From NCBI RefSeq assembly GCF_028462495.1, contig NZ_JAQOWX010000018.1, positions 1 to 64,000 on the forward strand: DNA of 64,000 nt, in the 5' to 3' direction. The stretch comes from Roseateles_E sp005503085. Its GTDB lineage: Bacteria; Pseudomonadota; Gammaproteobacteria; Burkholderiales; Burkholderiaceae_C. The translations under genes were made by a program, and so were the position numbers. The notes beneath the pieces are model-generated. The model searched no databases. It saw only the letters and a program-made list of their open reading frames with translations, and was not told where the DNA came from. Of this stretch, positions 34,754 through 43,764 are shown one piece after another (the first letter of the stretch is position 1; each line of letters opens with the position of its first letter).

Positions 34754-35941
34754 TTACTTGCGAGCCGCCACGATTTCGGAGGGCTGAACGATCTGACCGG
34801 TCTTGTTGGTCCAGCTGTTCTTGGTGTAGGTGATCACGGCGGCGATCTCGGTGTCCGAGAGCTGTTTCCAGGCCGGCATCGCGCCGTTGGCAGCGCCGTT
34901 GAGCAGCACCGCGATCTGCTTGCCATGATCGGTATCCAGCACCAGCGGCGAGGCGTCCAGGCGCTTGATCGGGCCGGCGCCGGTGCCGTCGGCCTTGTGG
35001 CAGGCCGCGCAGTTGGCGTTGTAGACCTTCTCGCCGCGCGCCACCAGGGCCGCCAGCTCCCAGACCTTGCTCGGATCATCGGCCTTGGCGGCCAGCTTCT
35101 TCTTCTCGCCGTCCACCCACTTGCTGTAGTCCTCGGCCGAGACCACCTTGACGTGGATGGGCATGTAGGCGTGTTCCTTGCCGCACAGCTCGGCGCACTG
35201 GCCGTAGTAGTCGCCGATCTTCTCGGCGCGGAACCAGGTGTCGCGCACAAAGCCGGGGATCGCATCCTGCTTGACGCCGAAGGCCGGCACCATCCAGGCG
35301 TGGATCACGTCGTTGGCCGTCGTGATGATGCGCACCTTCTTGTTGACCGGCACGACCAGCGGGTTGTCGACCTTGAGCAGGTAGTTGTCGACGGCTTCGG
35401 GCTTGCCGGAGTCGGACATCTCGCGCTGGGTGGCGTCCAGCGTGGCCAGGAAGCCGATGCCCTCGCCCTCGCCCTTCAGGTAGTCATAGCCCCATTTCCA
35501 CTGGTAGCCGGTGGCCTTGATGGTCAGGTCGGCATTGGTGGTGTCCTTCATCGCGACGACCACCTTGGTGGCCGGCAGGGCCATCAGGATCACGATCACG
35601 AAGGGCACGACGGTCCAGGCAATCTCGACCTTGACGCTCTCGTGGAAGTTGGCCGACACCGCGCCCTTGGACTTGCGGTGCTTGAAGATCGAATAGAACA
35701 TCACGCCGAACACGGCGAAGAAGATGACCAAGCAGATGACCAGCATGAAGTTGTGCAACCACATCTGTTCGGCAGCGATCTTGGTGACCGGCTCGTGCAG
35801 ATTGATCTGGTTGACCTTGGGGCCACCTGGCAAGTCATTCACCGCCAAGGCCGCCTGGCTGGCCAGCGTGGCACCGAAGGCCAACGCCAGCTGGCTGATC
35901 TGGCGCCCCAGCTGATGCACTCGTGCGTTCATCATCGTCAT
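34754..35941 (-). CDS. ctaC: Cytochrome c oxidase subunit II with fused cytochrome c domain
   Basis: The 395-residue protein has a signal peptide, two transmembrane helices (about 65-85 and 105-125) and a cupredoxin domain with the CuA site CAELCGKEHAYM. A C-terminal class I cytochrome c domain carries the heme site CAACH (near residue 315) and a distal Met in AMPAWK. This is the caa3-like form of subunit II, in which the electron donor is fused to the enzyme. Several ATG codons lie close together (35941, 35935, 35932); I took the first. It heads the oxidase operon. Confidence 0.95.
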   Translation of the reverse strand: MTMMNARVHQLGRQISQLALAFGATLASQAALAVNDLPGGPKVNQINLHEPVTKIAAEQMWLHNFMLVICLVIFFAVFGVMFYSIFKHRKSKGAVSANFHESVKVEIAWTVVPFVIVILMALPATKVVVAMKDTTNADLTIKATGYQWKWGYDYLKGEGEGIGFLATLDATQREMSDSGKPEAVDNYLLKVDNPLVVPVNKKVRIITTANDVIHAWMVPAFGVKQDAIPGFVRDTWFRAEKIGDYYGQCAELCGKEHAYMPIHVKVVSAEDYSKWVDGEKKKLAAKADDPSKVWELAALVARGEKVYNANCAACHKADGTGAGPIKRLDASPLVLDTDHGKQIAVLLNGAANGAMPAWKQLSDTEIAAVITYTKNSWTNKTGQIVQPSEIVAARK

Positions 35942-36236
35942 GGTCGTCGCTTCTAGTTCAAATTCAACCCACGGACTTAGCGGCAGAGAACGGTGTCGTT
36001 CGCTGCCGCTACATCCTTCGCAATCTTCGCCTGAGACCAGGTCACGCCTATGCGGGGCACAGCGGGCGCAAAACTTCGGTGTATCACTTCTTGCCCGCCA
36101 CCCTGTCGCACAAGACGACTGACCTGAATCAACAAGGGACTCGGGCCACTGTGGCTGGAACCTGATCGGCGGCGGATTTTAGCCTACGCCTCTGTCGGCC
36201 CTGTGGTCTTTGCGCGTCGCTGCGCAGCCCCATTCG
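35942..36236. other. Intergenic region upstream of the oxidase operon
   Basis: These 295 bases lie between the ctaC start and the stop of the methyltransferase gene, so they hold the oxidase operon promoter and possibly the 5' region of its transcript. I saw no clear gene, strong hairpin or repeat here. Confidence 0.5.
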
Positions 36237-37157
36237 CTATTCCTTGCCCGCCCCGCGCACCATCGTACGCATTTGATCCAGGGAAACCCGGGTCTCGGCC
36301 GCCATCTTGAGCTTGGGGACAGGTTTGAACGCGTGGCCATAGACCAGCTCCAGGCTCAGCTGCAGGCGCCCGTCCGGCCCGCGCAGACCCTCCAGGGCCT
36401 GCAGCAGCCGGCCGCGCCAGGCCCGCGAGCGCAGCCCGGCAAAGCGCGCCGGCGACAGATTGCCACCCAGCGCGCGCAGGTCGGCCAGCAGCCGCTCAGG
36501 CTGGGTCCAGGTCAACGTGATGCGCTCCTGGTCCATCACGGGATCGGCAAAACCTGCCCCCACCAGCATGTCGCCGACATCGTGCATATCGATCCATTCG
36601 GGCCCCGGCAAACCCCAGCCCAGGGCCTCATATAACGGCCGCAGCTCGCGCAGGCTGTCCGGCCCCAGGCAGGAGAACATCACAAAGCCGTCCACCGCCA
36701 AGGCCCGGTGCCACAGCTTCAGCAGCGCCTCGGGGTCCGGGCTCAGATGCAGATACATATTGGCCCACAGCAGCTGGGCCACACCCTCGCCCGCCTGCTG
36801 GGGCAGACTGACCGAGGGTTTGGCAGTGCCGCGCAAGACCTGCCACCAGCCCTTGTGCTGCGCCAGGCTGCGCTCACGCAGCGCGGGCACCGGCTCCACC
36901 AGCAGCTGGGCGGCCTGCGGATAGGCCTGGCGCAGGTCCTCACCACTGCCCCCGAGAAAAGCCGACCACTGCAGGACGCGCTCGGGCTGCAGCTTGATCA
37001 CCGGCAGGCGCTCGGCCATGCGGCGCGAAATCTCGGCGTGCAGCCAGGGCGGATCATCGGCACGCGCCAGGCGGCGCAGGTGGTGGACCAGGGCCCGCGC
37101 ATCGATCTGCTGGCGTTCGGGACGCCGGGCGTCGGTGGATTCATCGGGCGGGAACAT
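36237..37157 (-). CDS. BioC-like SAM-dependent methyltransferase
   Basis: The 306-residue protein resembles BioC-type methyltransferases of betaproteobacteria. It has an N-terminal segment before the fold, a Rossmann-like core with the acidic second strand (QLLVEPVP), LLWANMYLHLSPD as motif II and FVMFSCLGPDSLRELRPLY as motif III. BioC methylates malonyl-ACP to start biotin synthesis. The canonical SAM glycine loop is weak, so the exact substrate is uncertain. It is divergent from comF, 21 bases away. Confidence 0.7.
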   Translation of the reverse strand: MFPPDESTDARRPERQQIDARALVHHLRRLARADDPPWLHAEISRRMAERLPVIKLQPERVLQWSAFLGGSGEDLRQAYPQAAQLLVEPVPALRERSLAQHKGWWQVLRGTAKPSVSLPQQAGEGVAQLLWANMYLHLSPDPEALLKLWHRALAVDGFVMFSCLGPDSLRELRPLYEALGWGLPGPEWIDMHDVGDMLVGAGFADPVMDQERITLTWTQPERLLADLRALGGNLSPARFAGLRSRAWRGRLLQALEGLRGPDGRLQLSLELVYGHAFKPVPKLKMAAETRVSLDQMRTMVRGAGKE

Positions 37158-37178
37158 GGGGCGGCAGTATATTGAGCC

Positions 37179-37925
37179 ATGGACCGCCGCGCCCTGGCCT
37201 CTTCCAAACCCTCGCTGGTCGAGCGGGTGCTGATGCGCTGCCCCGGCCAATGCGCGGTGTGCCGGGCCTGGTCGGCGCAGCGCGTCTGCGTCGACTGCCT
37301 GATGCGCTATGCCCGCCCGGTGCCACGCTGCTGGACCTGCGCGGCGCGGCTGCCGGCCGAGCTGACCGGCCACCCCGAACCCAAATGCGGCGCCTGCCTG
37401 CGCCATCCGCCGCCGCTGACGCGCTGCATCGCGGCGCTGGACTATGCCTTCCCCTGGGACGCGCTGCTGCAGCGCTACAAATTCCACCAGGCCCTGGACC
37501 TGCGCGAGACCCTGCTGGACCGGCTCGACCAGGCCCTGGCCAGCGCGCAGGCCGAGGAGCCCGACTGGCTGCTGCCGGTGCCCTTGTCGCGCGAGAGGCT
37601 GCGTGAGCGCGGCTACAACCAGAGCCACGAACTGGCCCGCGCGCTGGCCAAGCGCCGCAGACTGGTCTGCCACGCCCATCTGCTCTTGCGCGTGAGGGAT
37701 ACTGCACACCAGCTCAATCTGCCCCCGGAGCAGCGCGCCGCGAACGTCAAACACGCCTTCGCGATCGAACCCAAGCGACTGCGCGAGCTGCGCGGCTGTC
37801 ATGTGGCCCTGGTCGACGATGTGATGACCACCGGCGCCACCCTGTTCGAGCTGGCCAGGGTGCTGCGCAAGGCCGGGGTCAGCCGCGTGCAGGCCTGGGT
37901 GGTGGCGCGCACCGCAGACAACTGA
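37179..37925 (+). CDS. ComF family phosphoribosyltransferase-like protein
   Basis: The 248-residue protein has N-terminal Cys pairs of a zinc-binding region (CAVC, CVDC, CWTC, CGAC), then a type I phosphoribosyltransferase fold with LLPVPLSRERLRERGYNQS and the PRPP loop VALVDDVMTTGATL. ComF proteins are linked to DNA uptake and transformation, but many are of unknown role. It stops 10 bases before trmL. Confidence 0.9.
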   Translation: MDRRALASSKPSLVERVLMRCPGQCAVCRAWSAQRVCVDCLMRYARPVPRCWTCAARLPAELTGHPEPKCGACLRHPPPLTRCIAALDYAFPWDALLQRYKFHQALDLRETLLDRLDQALASAQAEEPDWLLPVPLSRERLRERGYNQSHELARALAKRRRLVCHAHLLLRVRDTAHQLNLPPEQRAANVKHAFAIEPKRLRELRGCHVALVDDVMTTGATLFELARVLRKAGVSRVQAWVVARTADN

Positions 37926-37935
37926 TCACCAAACC

Positions 37936-38406
37936 ATGTTCAATATCGTCCTGGTCCAGCCGGAAATCCCACCCAACACCGGCAACATCATCCGCCTGGC
38001 CGCCAACACCGGCTGCCGTCTGCATCTGATCGAGCCGCTGGGCTTCTCGATGGAGGACAAGCTGCTGCAGCGCGCCGGGCTCGACTATCACGAGTACGCC
38101 CAGCTGACTCGCCATGCCGACTGGCAGGCCTTTCTCGACCAGGCAAGACCCGACCCCGCGCGGATGTTCGCGTTCACGACGCGCGGCAGCCGCCATTTCG
38201 GCGATGCGCGGTGGCAGCCCGGCGACTGGCTGGTGTTCGGCTCCGAGACCGCCGGGCTGGCGCCGACACTGCGCGAGAGCTTTGCGCCCGAGCAGCGCCT
38301 GCGCCTGCCGATGCGGCCCGAGCAGCGCAGCCTCAACCTCAGCAACAGCGTCGCGGTCGCGGTGTTCGAGGCCTGGCGGCAGAACGGCTACGCGGGCGCC
38401 GCCTGA
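37936..38406 (+). CDS. trmL: tRNA (cytidine(34)-2'-O)-methyltransferase TrmL
   Basis: The 156-residue single-domain SPOUT methyltransferase has PEIPPNTGNIIRLAANTG at the N-terminus and the knotted SAM-binding site LVFGSETAGL, then RSLNLSNSVAVAVFEAWRQ. It methylates the wobble position of certain tRNA-Leu species. Its stop directly abuts the stop of the convergent Bug-type gene. Confidence 0.95.
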   Translation: MFNIVLVQPEIPPNTGNIIRLAANTGCRLHLIEPLGFSMEDKLLQRAGLDYHEYAQLTRHADWQAFLDQARPDPARMFAFTTRGSRHFGDARWQPGDWLVFGSETAGLAPTLRESFAPEQRLRLPMRPEQRSLNLSNSVAVAVFEAWRQNGYAGAA

Positions 38407-39369
38407 CTACTCGGCCACCACCCCGGCCGCCTTGATCATCTGGCCCCAGCGCCCGCGCTCACTCTTCATCAGCGCCGCCAGCGCATCCGGCGTCGAGGCC
38501 GCCGCGCTGAAGTACTGGCTCAGCATCTTGCCGCGCACCTCGTCGCTCTTGATGATGCGCACCAGCTCGGTCGAGAGCCGCTGAACAATGGGCGCGGGCG
38601 TCCTGGCCGGTGCCAGCATGGCCTGCCAGGAGATCGCCTCGAAGCCGGCATAGCCCGACTCCGCCAGGGTCGGCAGCTCGGGCAGCGAGCCGACCCGGCC
38701 CATGCTGGTGACGCCCAGCGCCTTCAGCTTGCCGGCGCGCACCTGGCCCATCGCGATGCCGGGCACCATGAAGCCGGCCTGCACCTGGCCAGCCAGGATC
38801 GCGTTGACCACCTGCGGAAAGCCCTGGTAGGGCACATGGACCAGATCGATGCCGGCGCGCTGCTTGAAGCTCTCCATCGCCAGATGGGCGGCGCTGCCAT
38901 TGCCGACGCTGCCGTAGTTCAGCTGGCCCTTGCGCTCCTTGGCGATGCGCACGAAATCGGCCAGCGTCTGGGCGCCCAGCTTGGGGTCGACCACCAGCAC
39001 ATTCGGGCTGGTCGCGACCAGGCCGATCGGTTGCAGCTCCTTGACCGGGTCATAGGCCAGCTTGCTGCTCAGCAGCGGCGCCGTCACCAGCGGACCCTGG
39101 ATCGTGAACAGCAAGGTGTAGCCATCGGGCTCGGCCTTGGCCACCGCGCCGGTGCCGATATTGCCACCAGCGCCGGGACGGTTGTCGATCACGACCGGCT
39201 GGCCCAGGCTGGCGGCCAACGGCTCGGCGATCGCGCGGGCGATGATGTCGGGCGAGCTGCCGCCCGGAAAGGGCACGACCAGCTTGATCGGCCGGCTGGG
39301 CCAGGCCTGGGCCAGGGCGGGCAAGGCCCACGAAGCGGCCACGGCCTGCAGAAGATGACGGCGTTGCAT
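38407..39369 (-). CDS. Tripartite tricarboxylate transporter substrate-binding protein (Bug family)
   Basis: The 320-residue periplasmic protein has a signal peptide (cleavage after ALA, about residue 20) and Bug signatures WPSRPIKLVVPFPGGSSPD, GQPVVIDNRPGAGGNIG, NYGSVGNGS and HVPYQGFPQ. Bug proteins bind small carboxylates and are very numerous in Burkholderiales. No TctA/TctB transport genes are adjacent, so it is an orphan receptor. It follows gpsA on the same strand. Confidence 0.93.
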   Translation of the reverse strand: MQRRHLLQAVAASWALPALAQAWPSRPIKLVVPFPGGSSPDIIARAIAEPLAASLGQPVVIDNRPGAGGNIGTGAVAKAEPDGYTLLFTIQGPLVTAPLLSSKLAYDPVKELQPIGLVATSPNVLVVDPKLGAQTLADFVRIAKERKGQLNYGSVGNGSAAHLAMESFKQRAGIDLVHVPYQGFPQVVNAILAGQVQAGFMVPGIAMGQVRAGKLKALGVTSMGRVGSLPELPTLAESGYAGFEAISWQAMLAPARTPAPIVQRLSTELVRIIKSDEVRGKMLSQYFSAAASTPDALAALMKSERGRWGQMIKAAGVVAE

Positions 39370-39386
39370 GATGACTGGATTCCTGT

Positions 39387-40394
39387 TCAGTGTTCGGGCC
39401 GCGCCTCGCGGCCCATCAGCAGCTCGACCGCCTCGACCGGGCTCAAGCGTCCCTCCAGCACGGCCACAACAGCAGCGGTGATCGGCATGTCCACACCGGC
39501 CGCGGCGGCGCGCGCGAGCACGGTCGGCGCGCTGTAGACGCCCTCGGCCACATGGCCCAGCTGCTGCAGGATCTGCGGCAGCGCCAGGCCTTCGGCCAGC
39601 AGCAGGCCGACGCGGCGGTTGCGCGACAGATCGCCGGTGGCGGTCAGCACCAGATCGCCGATGCCCGACAGCCCCATAAAGGTTTCGGTCCGTGCGCCCA
39701 GCGCCTGCCCCAGGCGCAGCATCTCGGCCAGGCCCCGGGTGATCAGCGCGGCGCGGGCGTTCAGGCCCGGCAGCAGATTGCCGGCCCCGGCGCGCTGGCC
39801 CAGGCCGTCGGCAATGCCTACCGCAATGGCCATCACGTTCTTGACCGCGCCGCCGACCTCGACGCCGACCGGATCGGCCGAGGTATAGACGCGCAGCCGC
39901 TCGCTGTGAAAGGCATCGACCGCCAACTGCGCCAGCGCCGCGTCGCCGCTGGCCGCGACCAGGGCGGTGGGCTGGCCGGCCGCGACCTCCTGCGCAAAGC
40001 TGGGGCCCGACAAGATGCCCACGCGCAAGCGCGGCTGCACGGCGGCCGCGATCTGGTGGCCCAGCAGACCGGTGCCGGCCTCGAAGCCCTTGCACAGCCA
40101 CAGCACGCCCGCGCTATCGGGCAATGCGGCCAGCATCTCGCGCAGCGCGGCCATCGGTGTGGCGACGATCAACAGGCCATCGCGGCCATGGGCGATGGCC
40201 GCCGCCAGATCGGCGCTCAGCGCCAGGCCGTCGGGCAGGACGGTGTCGGGCAGGTAGCGCTGGTTGCGGCGGGTCGCGGCCATCTCGGCCACGGCGGCGC
40301 TGTCGCGCGCCCACAGCAGCACCTCGTGGCGCGCGGCGGCCTGGATGGCCAGCGCCGTGCCCCAGGCTCCGGCGCCAAAAATCGTGATCTTCAT
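39387..40394 (-). CDS. gpsA: NAD(P)H-dependent glycerol-3-phosphate dehydrogenase
   Basis: The 335-residue enzyme has an N-terminal Rossmann domain (ITIFGAGAWGTALA) and a C-terminal catalytic domain with the conserved Lys in GAVKNVMAIAVGIADGL, plus GLSGIGDLVLT. It makes sn-glycerol-3-phosphate for phospholipid synthesis. In many proteobacteria gpsA follows secB, as here, although a terminator lies between. Confidence 0.97.
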   Translation of the reverse strand: MKITIFGAGAWGTALAIQAAARHEVLLWARDSAAVAEMAATRRNQRYLPDTVLPDGLALSADLAAAIAHGRDGLLIVATPMAALREMLAALPDSAGVLWLCKGFEAGTGLLGHQIAAAVQPRLRVGILSGPSFAQEVAAGQPTALVAASGDAALAQLAVDAFHSERLRVYTSADPVGVEVGGAVKNVMAIAVGIADGLGQRAGAGNLLPGLNARAALITRGLAEMLRLGQALGARTETFMGLSGIGDLVLTATGDLSRNRRVGLLLAEGLALPQILQQLGHVAEGVYSAPTVLARAAAAGVDMPITAAVVAVLEGRLSPVEAVELLMGREARPEH

Positions 40395-40413
40395 GACAGT
40401 GGATCTGAAATGC

Positions 40414-40447
40414 AAAAACGCCCCGGCCGCAGTTGCTGCTCGGGGCG
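40414..40447 (-). terminator. Rho-independent terminator after secB
   Basis: On the minus strand CGCCCCG pairs with CGGGGCG (40419-40425 with 40441-40447) and is followed by five T (A at 40414-40418). It should end the secB transcript before gpsA. Confidence 0.8.
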
Positions 40448-40467
40448 CATCATCACCGAGACCCGTC

Positions 40468-40935
40468 TCAGTTGATCGTCGGGGTGGCGGCCTGCTCGGC
40501 GCGCTGAGCCTGCTGGGCTTCGAACATGGCCTGGAAGTTCACCTCGGTCAGCAGCACTGGCGGGAAGCCGGCGCGGGTGCAGACGTCCGAGACCACGGCG
40601 CGCAGATAGGGATAGATCATCTGCGGGCAGACGATGCCGACAATGCCTTCGACCTGGTCTTGCGGCAGATTGCGGATCTCGAAAATGCCGGCCTGCTTGG
40701 CCTCGATCAGGAACAGGGTCTTGTCGCCATTGACCTTGGTCGTCACGGTGGCGGTCACGCAGACCTCATAGATGCCGTCGGCCACCGGCTCGGCGGACAG
40801 TGCGAGGTTGATGTCGACCTGGGGTTGGGCCTGGTCCAGCAGGATCTGGGGCGAATTCGGCTGCTCCAGCGACAAGTCCTTCAGGTACATGCGCTGGATC
40901 TGGAACACGGGGGTGTTGTTGCTCTCGTCGGCCAT
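40468..40935 (-). CDS. secB: Protein-export chaperone SecB
   Basis: The 155-residue chaperone has the family sequence pattern FQIQRMYLKDLSLEQPNSP at the N-terminus and YPYLRAVVSDVCTRAGFPPV in the C-terminal half. It binds unfolded preproteins and passes them to SecA. A terminator hairpin lies on each side, so it is probably transcribed alone or by read-through from grxC. Confidence 0.97.
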   Translation of the reverse strand: MADESNNTPVFQIQRMYLKDLSLEQPNSPQILLDQAQPQVDINLALSAEPVADGIYEVCVTATVTTKVNGDKTLFLIEAKQAGIFEIRNLPQDQVEGIVGIVCPQMIYPYLRAVVSDVCTRAGFPPVLLTEVNFQAMFEAQQAQRAEQAATPTIN

Positions 40936-40950
40936 GATGTCTTTCCAAAT

Positions 40951-40978
40951 AAAAGCCCGTCGGCCAAGCGCCACGGGC
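40951..40978 (-). terminator. Hairpin terminator after grxC
   Basis: GCCCGT pairs with ACGGGC (40955-40960 and 40973-40978); on the minus strand the stem is followed by TTTT. It lies 50 bases past the grxC stop and just before secB. Confidence 0.65.
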
Positions 40979-41026
40979 AGCAGGGCGGGATTATGGCCCA
41001 GGCCACCCGGCCGCCATCCCCCGCGC

Positions 41027-41287
41027 TCAGGCGCCTTGCAAGAGCGTCTGCAAGCCCCCACGCTGATCCAGGGCCATCAAATCGTCACATCCGCCGACAT
41101 GGGTGTCGCCGATGAAGATCTGCGGCACGGTGCGCCGGCCGGTCAGCGCCATCATCGCCTCGCGCGCCGCCGGGTCCGTATCGATGCGGACCTCCTCGAT
41201 CTGCTCGACGCCGCGCTGCTTCAGCAGGCTCTTGGCCCGCACGCAGTAGGGGCAGACCTGGGTGGTGTACATCTTCACGGCTTGCAT
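41027..41287 (-). CDS. grxC: Glutaredoxin 3
   Basis: The 86-residue thioredoxin-fold protein has a CPYC active site near residues 12-15, the cis-Pro motif TVPQIFI and the glutathione-binding GGCDDL. It reduces disulfides with glutathione. It starts 9 bases after the rhodanese stop. Confidence 0.96.
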   Translation of the reverse strand: MQAVKMYTTQVCPYCVRAKSLLKQRGVEQIEEVRIDTDPAAREAMMALTGRRTVPQIFIGDTHVGGCDDLMALDQRGGLQTLLQGA

Positions 41288-41296
41288 AGGATTGAC

Positions 41297-41704
41297 TCAG
41301 GCACTCTTCTCGACAGGCAAATTCGCCTCGCGCCAGGCATTGACGCCGCCGGCCAGCGGCTGGGCCTTTTCGTAGCCCAGCTTGCGCAGCATGCCAGCAG
41401 CGCGCGCAGCGCGTGCGCCGGTCTGGCACACCACCACCACAGGCAGGGCCTTGTTGCTGGGCAGTTGCTTATGGCCCTCTTGCAGGGCAGACAGCGGGAT
41501 ATTGCGGGCACCGCTGACATGCGATGCGGCGAACTCGGCCGGCTCGCTGACATCGATCAGCACCGCTTTCTCACGGTTGATCAGGCGCACGGCCTCGGCC
41601 GTCGAGATGGCCGCGCCGCTGCGCGCCAGGCTCGGCCACAGCAGCAAACCGCCGGACGCAAGCGCCGCCAGCACCAAATACCAGTTGTCGAGCAGGAAGT
41701 TCAA
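41297..41704 (-). CDS. Membrane-anchored rhodanese-domain protein
   Basis: The 135-residue protein has one N-terminal transmembrane helix (about 8-26) and a single rhodanese domain with VLIDVSEPAEFAASHV and an active-site Cys in VVCQTGARAARAA. The only start that keeps the conserved N-terminus is TTG 41704 (reads MNFLLDNW when initiated). The rhodanese-grxC-secB order is common in betaproteobacteria. The sulfur acceptor is unknown. Confidence 0.88.
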   Translation of the reverse strand: MNFLLDNWYLVLAALASGGLLLWPSLARSGAAISTAEAVRLINREKAVLIDVSEPAEFAASHVSGARNIPLSALQEGHKQLPSNKALPVVVVCQTGARAARAAGMLRKLGYEKAQPLAGGVNAWREANLPVEKSA

Positions 41705-41761
41705 GGGCAGGTCCGATTGGAGAAAAGGGCCGGATTATAAAACCCGGCCACCCCACAGGCC

Positions 41762-43276
41762 TCAGCCGAGCTTGAAGGTCGAGACCGCCGTCTGCAGCGC
41801 CTGGGCCTGCTGCTCCAGGCTGCTGGCCGCCGCGGCGGCCTGTTCGACCAGGGCCGCGTTCTGCTGGGTCATCTGATCGAGCTGGGCGATCGACTGGTTG
41901 ACCTGGCCGATGCCGGCGCTCTGCTCACTGGAAGCGGCGGTGATCTCGCCGATGATGTCGGAGACCCGCTGCACGCTGGCAACGATCTCGCTCATCGTGC
42001 TGCCGGCGTCCTGCACCAGGCGAGCACCGGTCTCGACCTTGTCGACCGAGGTGCCGATCAAGCCCTTGATCTCGCGCGCCGCCTCGGCGCTGCGCTGCGC
42101 CAGCGAGCGCACCTCGCCGGCCACGACCGCGAAGCCGCGACCCTGCTCGCCGGCCCGGGCCGCCTCGACCGCCGCGTTCAGCGCCAGGATATTGGTCTGG
42201 AAGGCGATGCCGTCGATCACGCCGATGATGTCGGCGATCTTCTTGGAGCTCGCATTGATCTCGTCCATGGTCGCGACCACCTGGCCCACCACCGCGCCGC
42301 CCTTTTGCGCCACCGCCGCGGCCGAGCCGGCCAGCTGATTGGCCTGGGCGGCGGCTTCGGCGCTTTGGCGCACCGTGCCGGTCAGGTCCTGCATATTGCT
42401 GGAGGTCTGCTCCAGCGAGCTGGCCTGCTTCTCGGTGCGCAGCGACAGATCATGGTTGCCGACCGCGATCTCGCGCGAGGCCACCGTCATCGAATCGGTG
42501 CCGCTGCGCACATTGGCGACGATGGCCGAGAGGCCCTGCGACATCGCCCGCACTGCCGCCAGCAGGCTGGCCTCGGCGCCGGGAGCCACCGCAATGGTCT
42601 GCGACAGATCGCCGTCGGCCATCATGCGCATCACATCGCGGGCGTACTCGGGTTCGCCGCCGAGCTGGCGCCACACGCTGCCTATCACCAGCCAGGATCC
42701 GACCCCCAGCGCCAGCACCACCACCAGGCCGCTGATCAGGATGGCCATCAGGCTGGCCGACACGCCGTCATTGGCGCGCGCCAGGCCGGACTCGAAGCCC
42801 TCGTTGGCCTCCACCCGCGCCTGCGCGACGACCGTCTCGACGGCCTTCAAGGCCGCCTGCATCTTGGGCACGGCGCCGGCCTGGTCGCCCTGCTTGATGC
42901 CCATGAAGAGCTCGGCCGTCTCGACCGAGGCCGCGAAATAGGCCTCGAAGCTGGTCTTCAGCTTGGCGCCCATCTCGGCCTTGCCGTCGATGCGGGCGAT
43001 CGCATCGAGCAGCTTGCGCATCGTTGCGGCGCGTTCGTTGGCCTCGTCCAGGCGCTTTTTCTCGCCCTCGGCCACCGCGCTCTGTATCGTCACGCCCAGC
43101 GCCTCCAGATTGGAGGCGAACTGGGTGGTGGCGTCCAGATAGGGGTAGTCGGTCTGCCCCACCGCGGCGATGGCCGCCGAGGTGCGGGCCGAAAACGCCC
43201 ACACCACGGCAATGCCCACGGCAAAGATCAGGGCGGCAAACGCTGGCAGCAGCCAGATCCGGGTTCGGACATTCAT
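41762..43276 (-). CDS. Methyl-accepting chemotaxis protein
   Basis: The 504-residue chemoreceptor has an N-terminal transmembrane helix (about 7-29), a periplasmic four-helix ligand domain, a second transmembrane helix (about 185-207), a HAMP-like region, and the signalling domain with the invariant hairpin IDGIAFQTNILALNAAVEAA and EVRSLAQRSAEAAREIK. It has no CheR/CheB tethering pentapeptide at the end. It follows the porin and PstS-like genes on the same strand. Confidence 0.94.
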   Translation of the reverse strand: MNVRTRIWLLPAFAALIFAVGIAVVWAFSARTSAAIAAVGQTDYPYLDATTQFASNLEALGVTIQSAVAEGEKKRLDEANERAATMRKLLDAIARIDGKAEMGAKLKTSFEAYFAASVETAELFMGIKQGDQAGAVPKMQAALKAVETVVAQARVEANEGFESGLARANDGVSASLMAILISGLVVVLALGVGSWLVIGSVWRQLGGEPEYARDVMRMMADGDLSQTIAVAPGAEASLLAAVRAMSQGLSAIVANVRSGTDSMTVASREIAVGNHDLSLRTEKQASSLEQTSSNMQDLTGTVRQSAEAAAQANQLAGSAAAVAQKGGAVVGQVVATMDEINASSKKIADIIGVIDGIAFQTNILALNAAVEAARAGEQGRGFAVVAGEVRSLAQRSAEAAREIKGLIGTSVDKVETGARLVQDAGSTMSEIVASVQRVSDIIGEITAASSEQSAGIGQVNQSIAQLDQMTQQNAALVEQAAAAASSLEQQAQALQTAVSTFKLG

Positions 43277-43321
43277 AGTTATTGTCTCCAGCGGCTCGGC
43301 ACCGCGGCCTCAACAAAGCAA

Positions 43322-43750
43322 TCAGTCAACGCTCAGCACGACCTTGACGCTGCCGTCCACCGCCGACTTCTCGATATAGCCGATCGCATCGGCATTGGCG
43401 GCGACGAACTTCTTGATCTCGGCCGAGCTCGCCAGCTCCTTGGGCGGCGTGGCCTTGCCCGAGAACACCAGGCGCGACCAGGCGGCCTTGACCTGGGCGG
43501 CCTGCTTGCCGGTCACCTTGGTATAGAACTGCTCGCGCACGGCCGCGCTTTCGGGCTGGTCCAGCGCCGCAGCGGTGGCGCCGCCGGGCAAGGTATTGCT
43601 CTTGCCGAGAAAGATGCCGGCCACCTGGTCGGCCGTCATCGCGGCAGTGGCGTTCTTCGGGTTGACGATCACGGCCACCTGGGCCTGGGCCAGACCGGCT
43701 GCGCTCAGGGCCAAGGCGGTCAAGGAGAGACGAAGTTTGTTTTTCATCAT
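43322..43750 (-). CDS. Short PstS-like periplasmic binding protein
   Basis: The 142-residue protein has a signal peptide (about 1-23, AQA) and part of the PBP-like phosphate-binding fold: VAVIVNPKNATAAMTADQVAGIFLGK, then REQFYTKVTGK and a C-terminal AIGYIE. These short proteins resemble one lobe of PstS. They are often found next to a porin and a chemoreceptor, as here. Ligand and role are unknown. Confidence 0.78.
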   Translation of the reverse strand: MMKNKLRLSLTALALSAAGLAQAQVAVIVNPKNATAAMTADQVAGIFLGKSNTLPGGATAAALDQPESAAVREQFYTKVTGKQAAQVKAAWSRLVFSGKATPPKELASSAEIKKFVAANADAIGYIEKSAVDGSVKVVLSVD

Positions 43751-43764
43751 GACTGCACCCCGCC

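Noticed and set aside
33001..34833. Very long open frame (about 610 codons) antisense to ctaD, rich in His, Asp and Gly
   Set aside because: It is the mirror of the subunit I gene on the other strand; the composition follows from codon bias, and subunit I is unmistakable.
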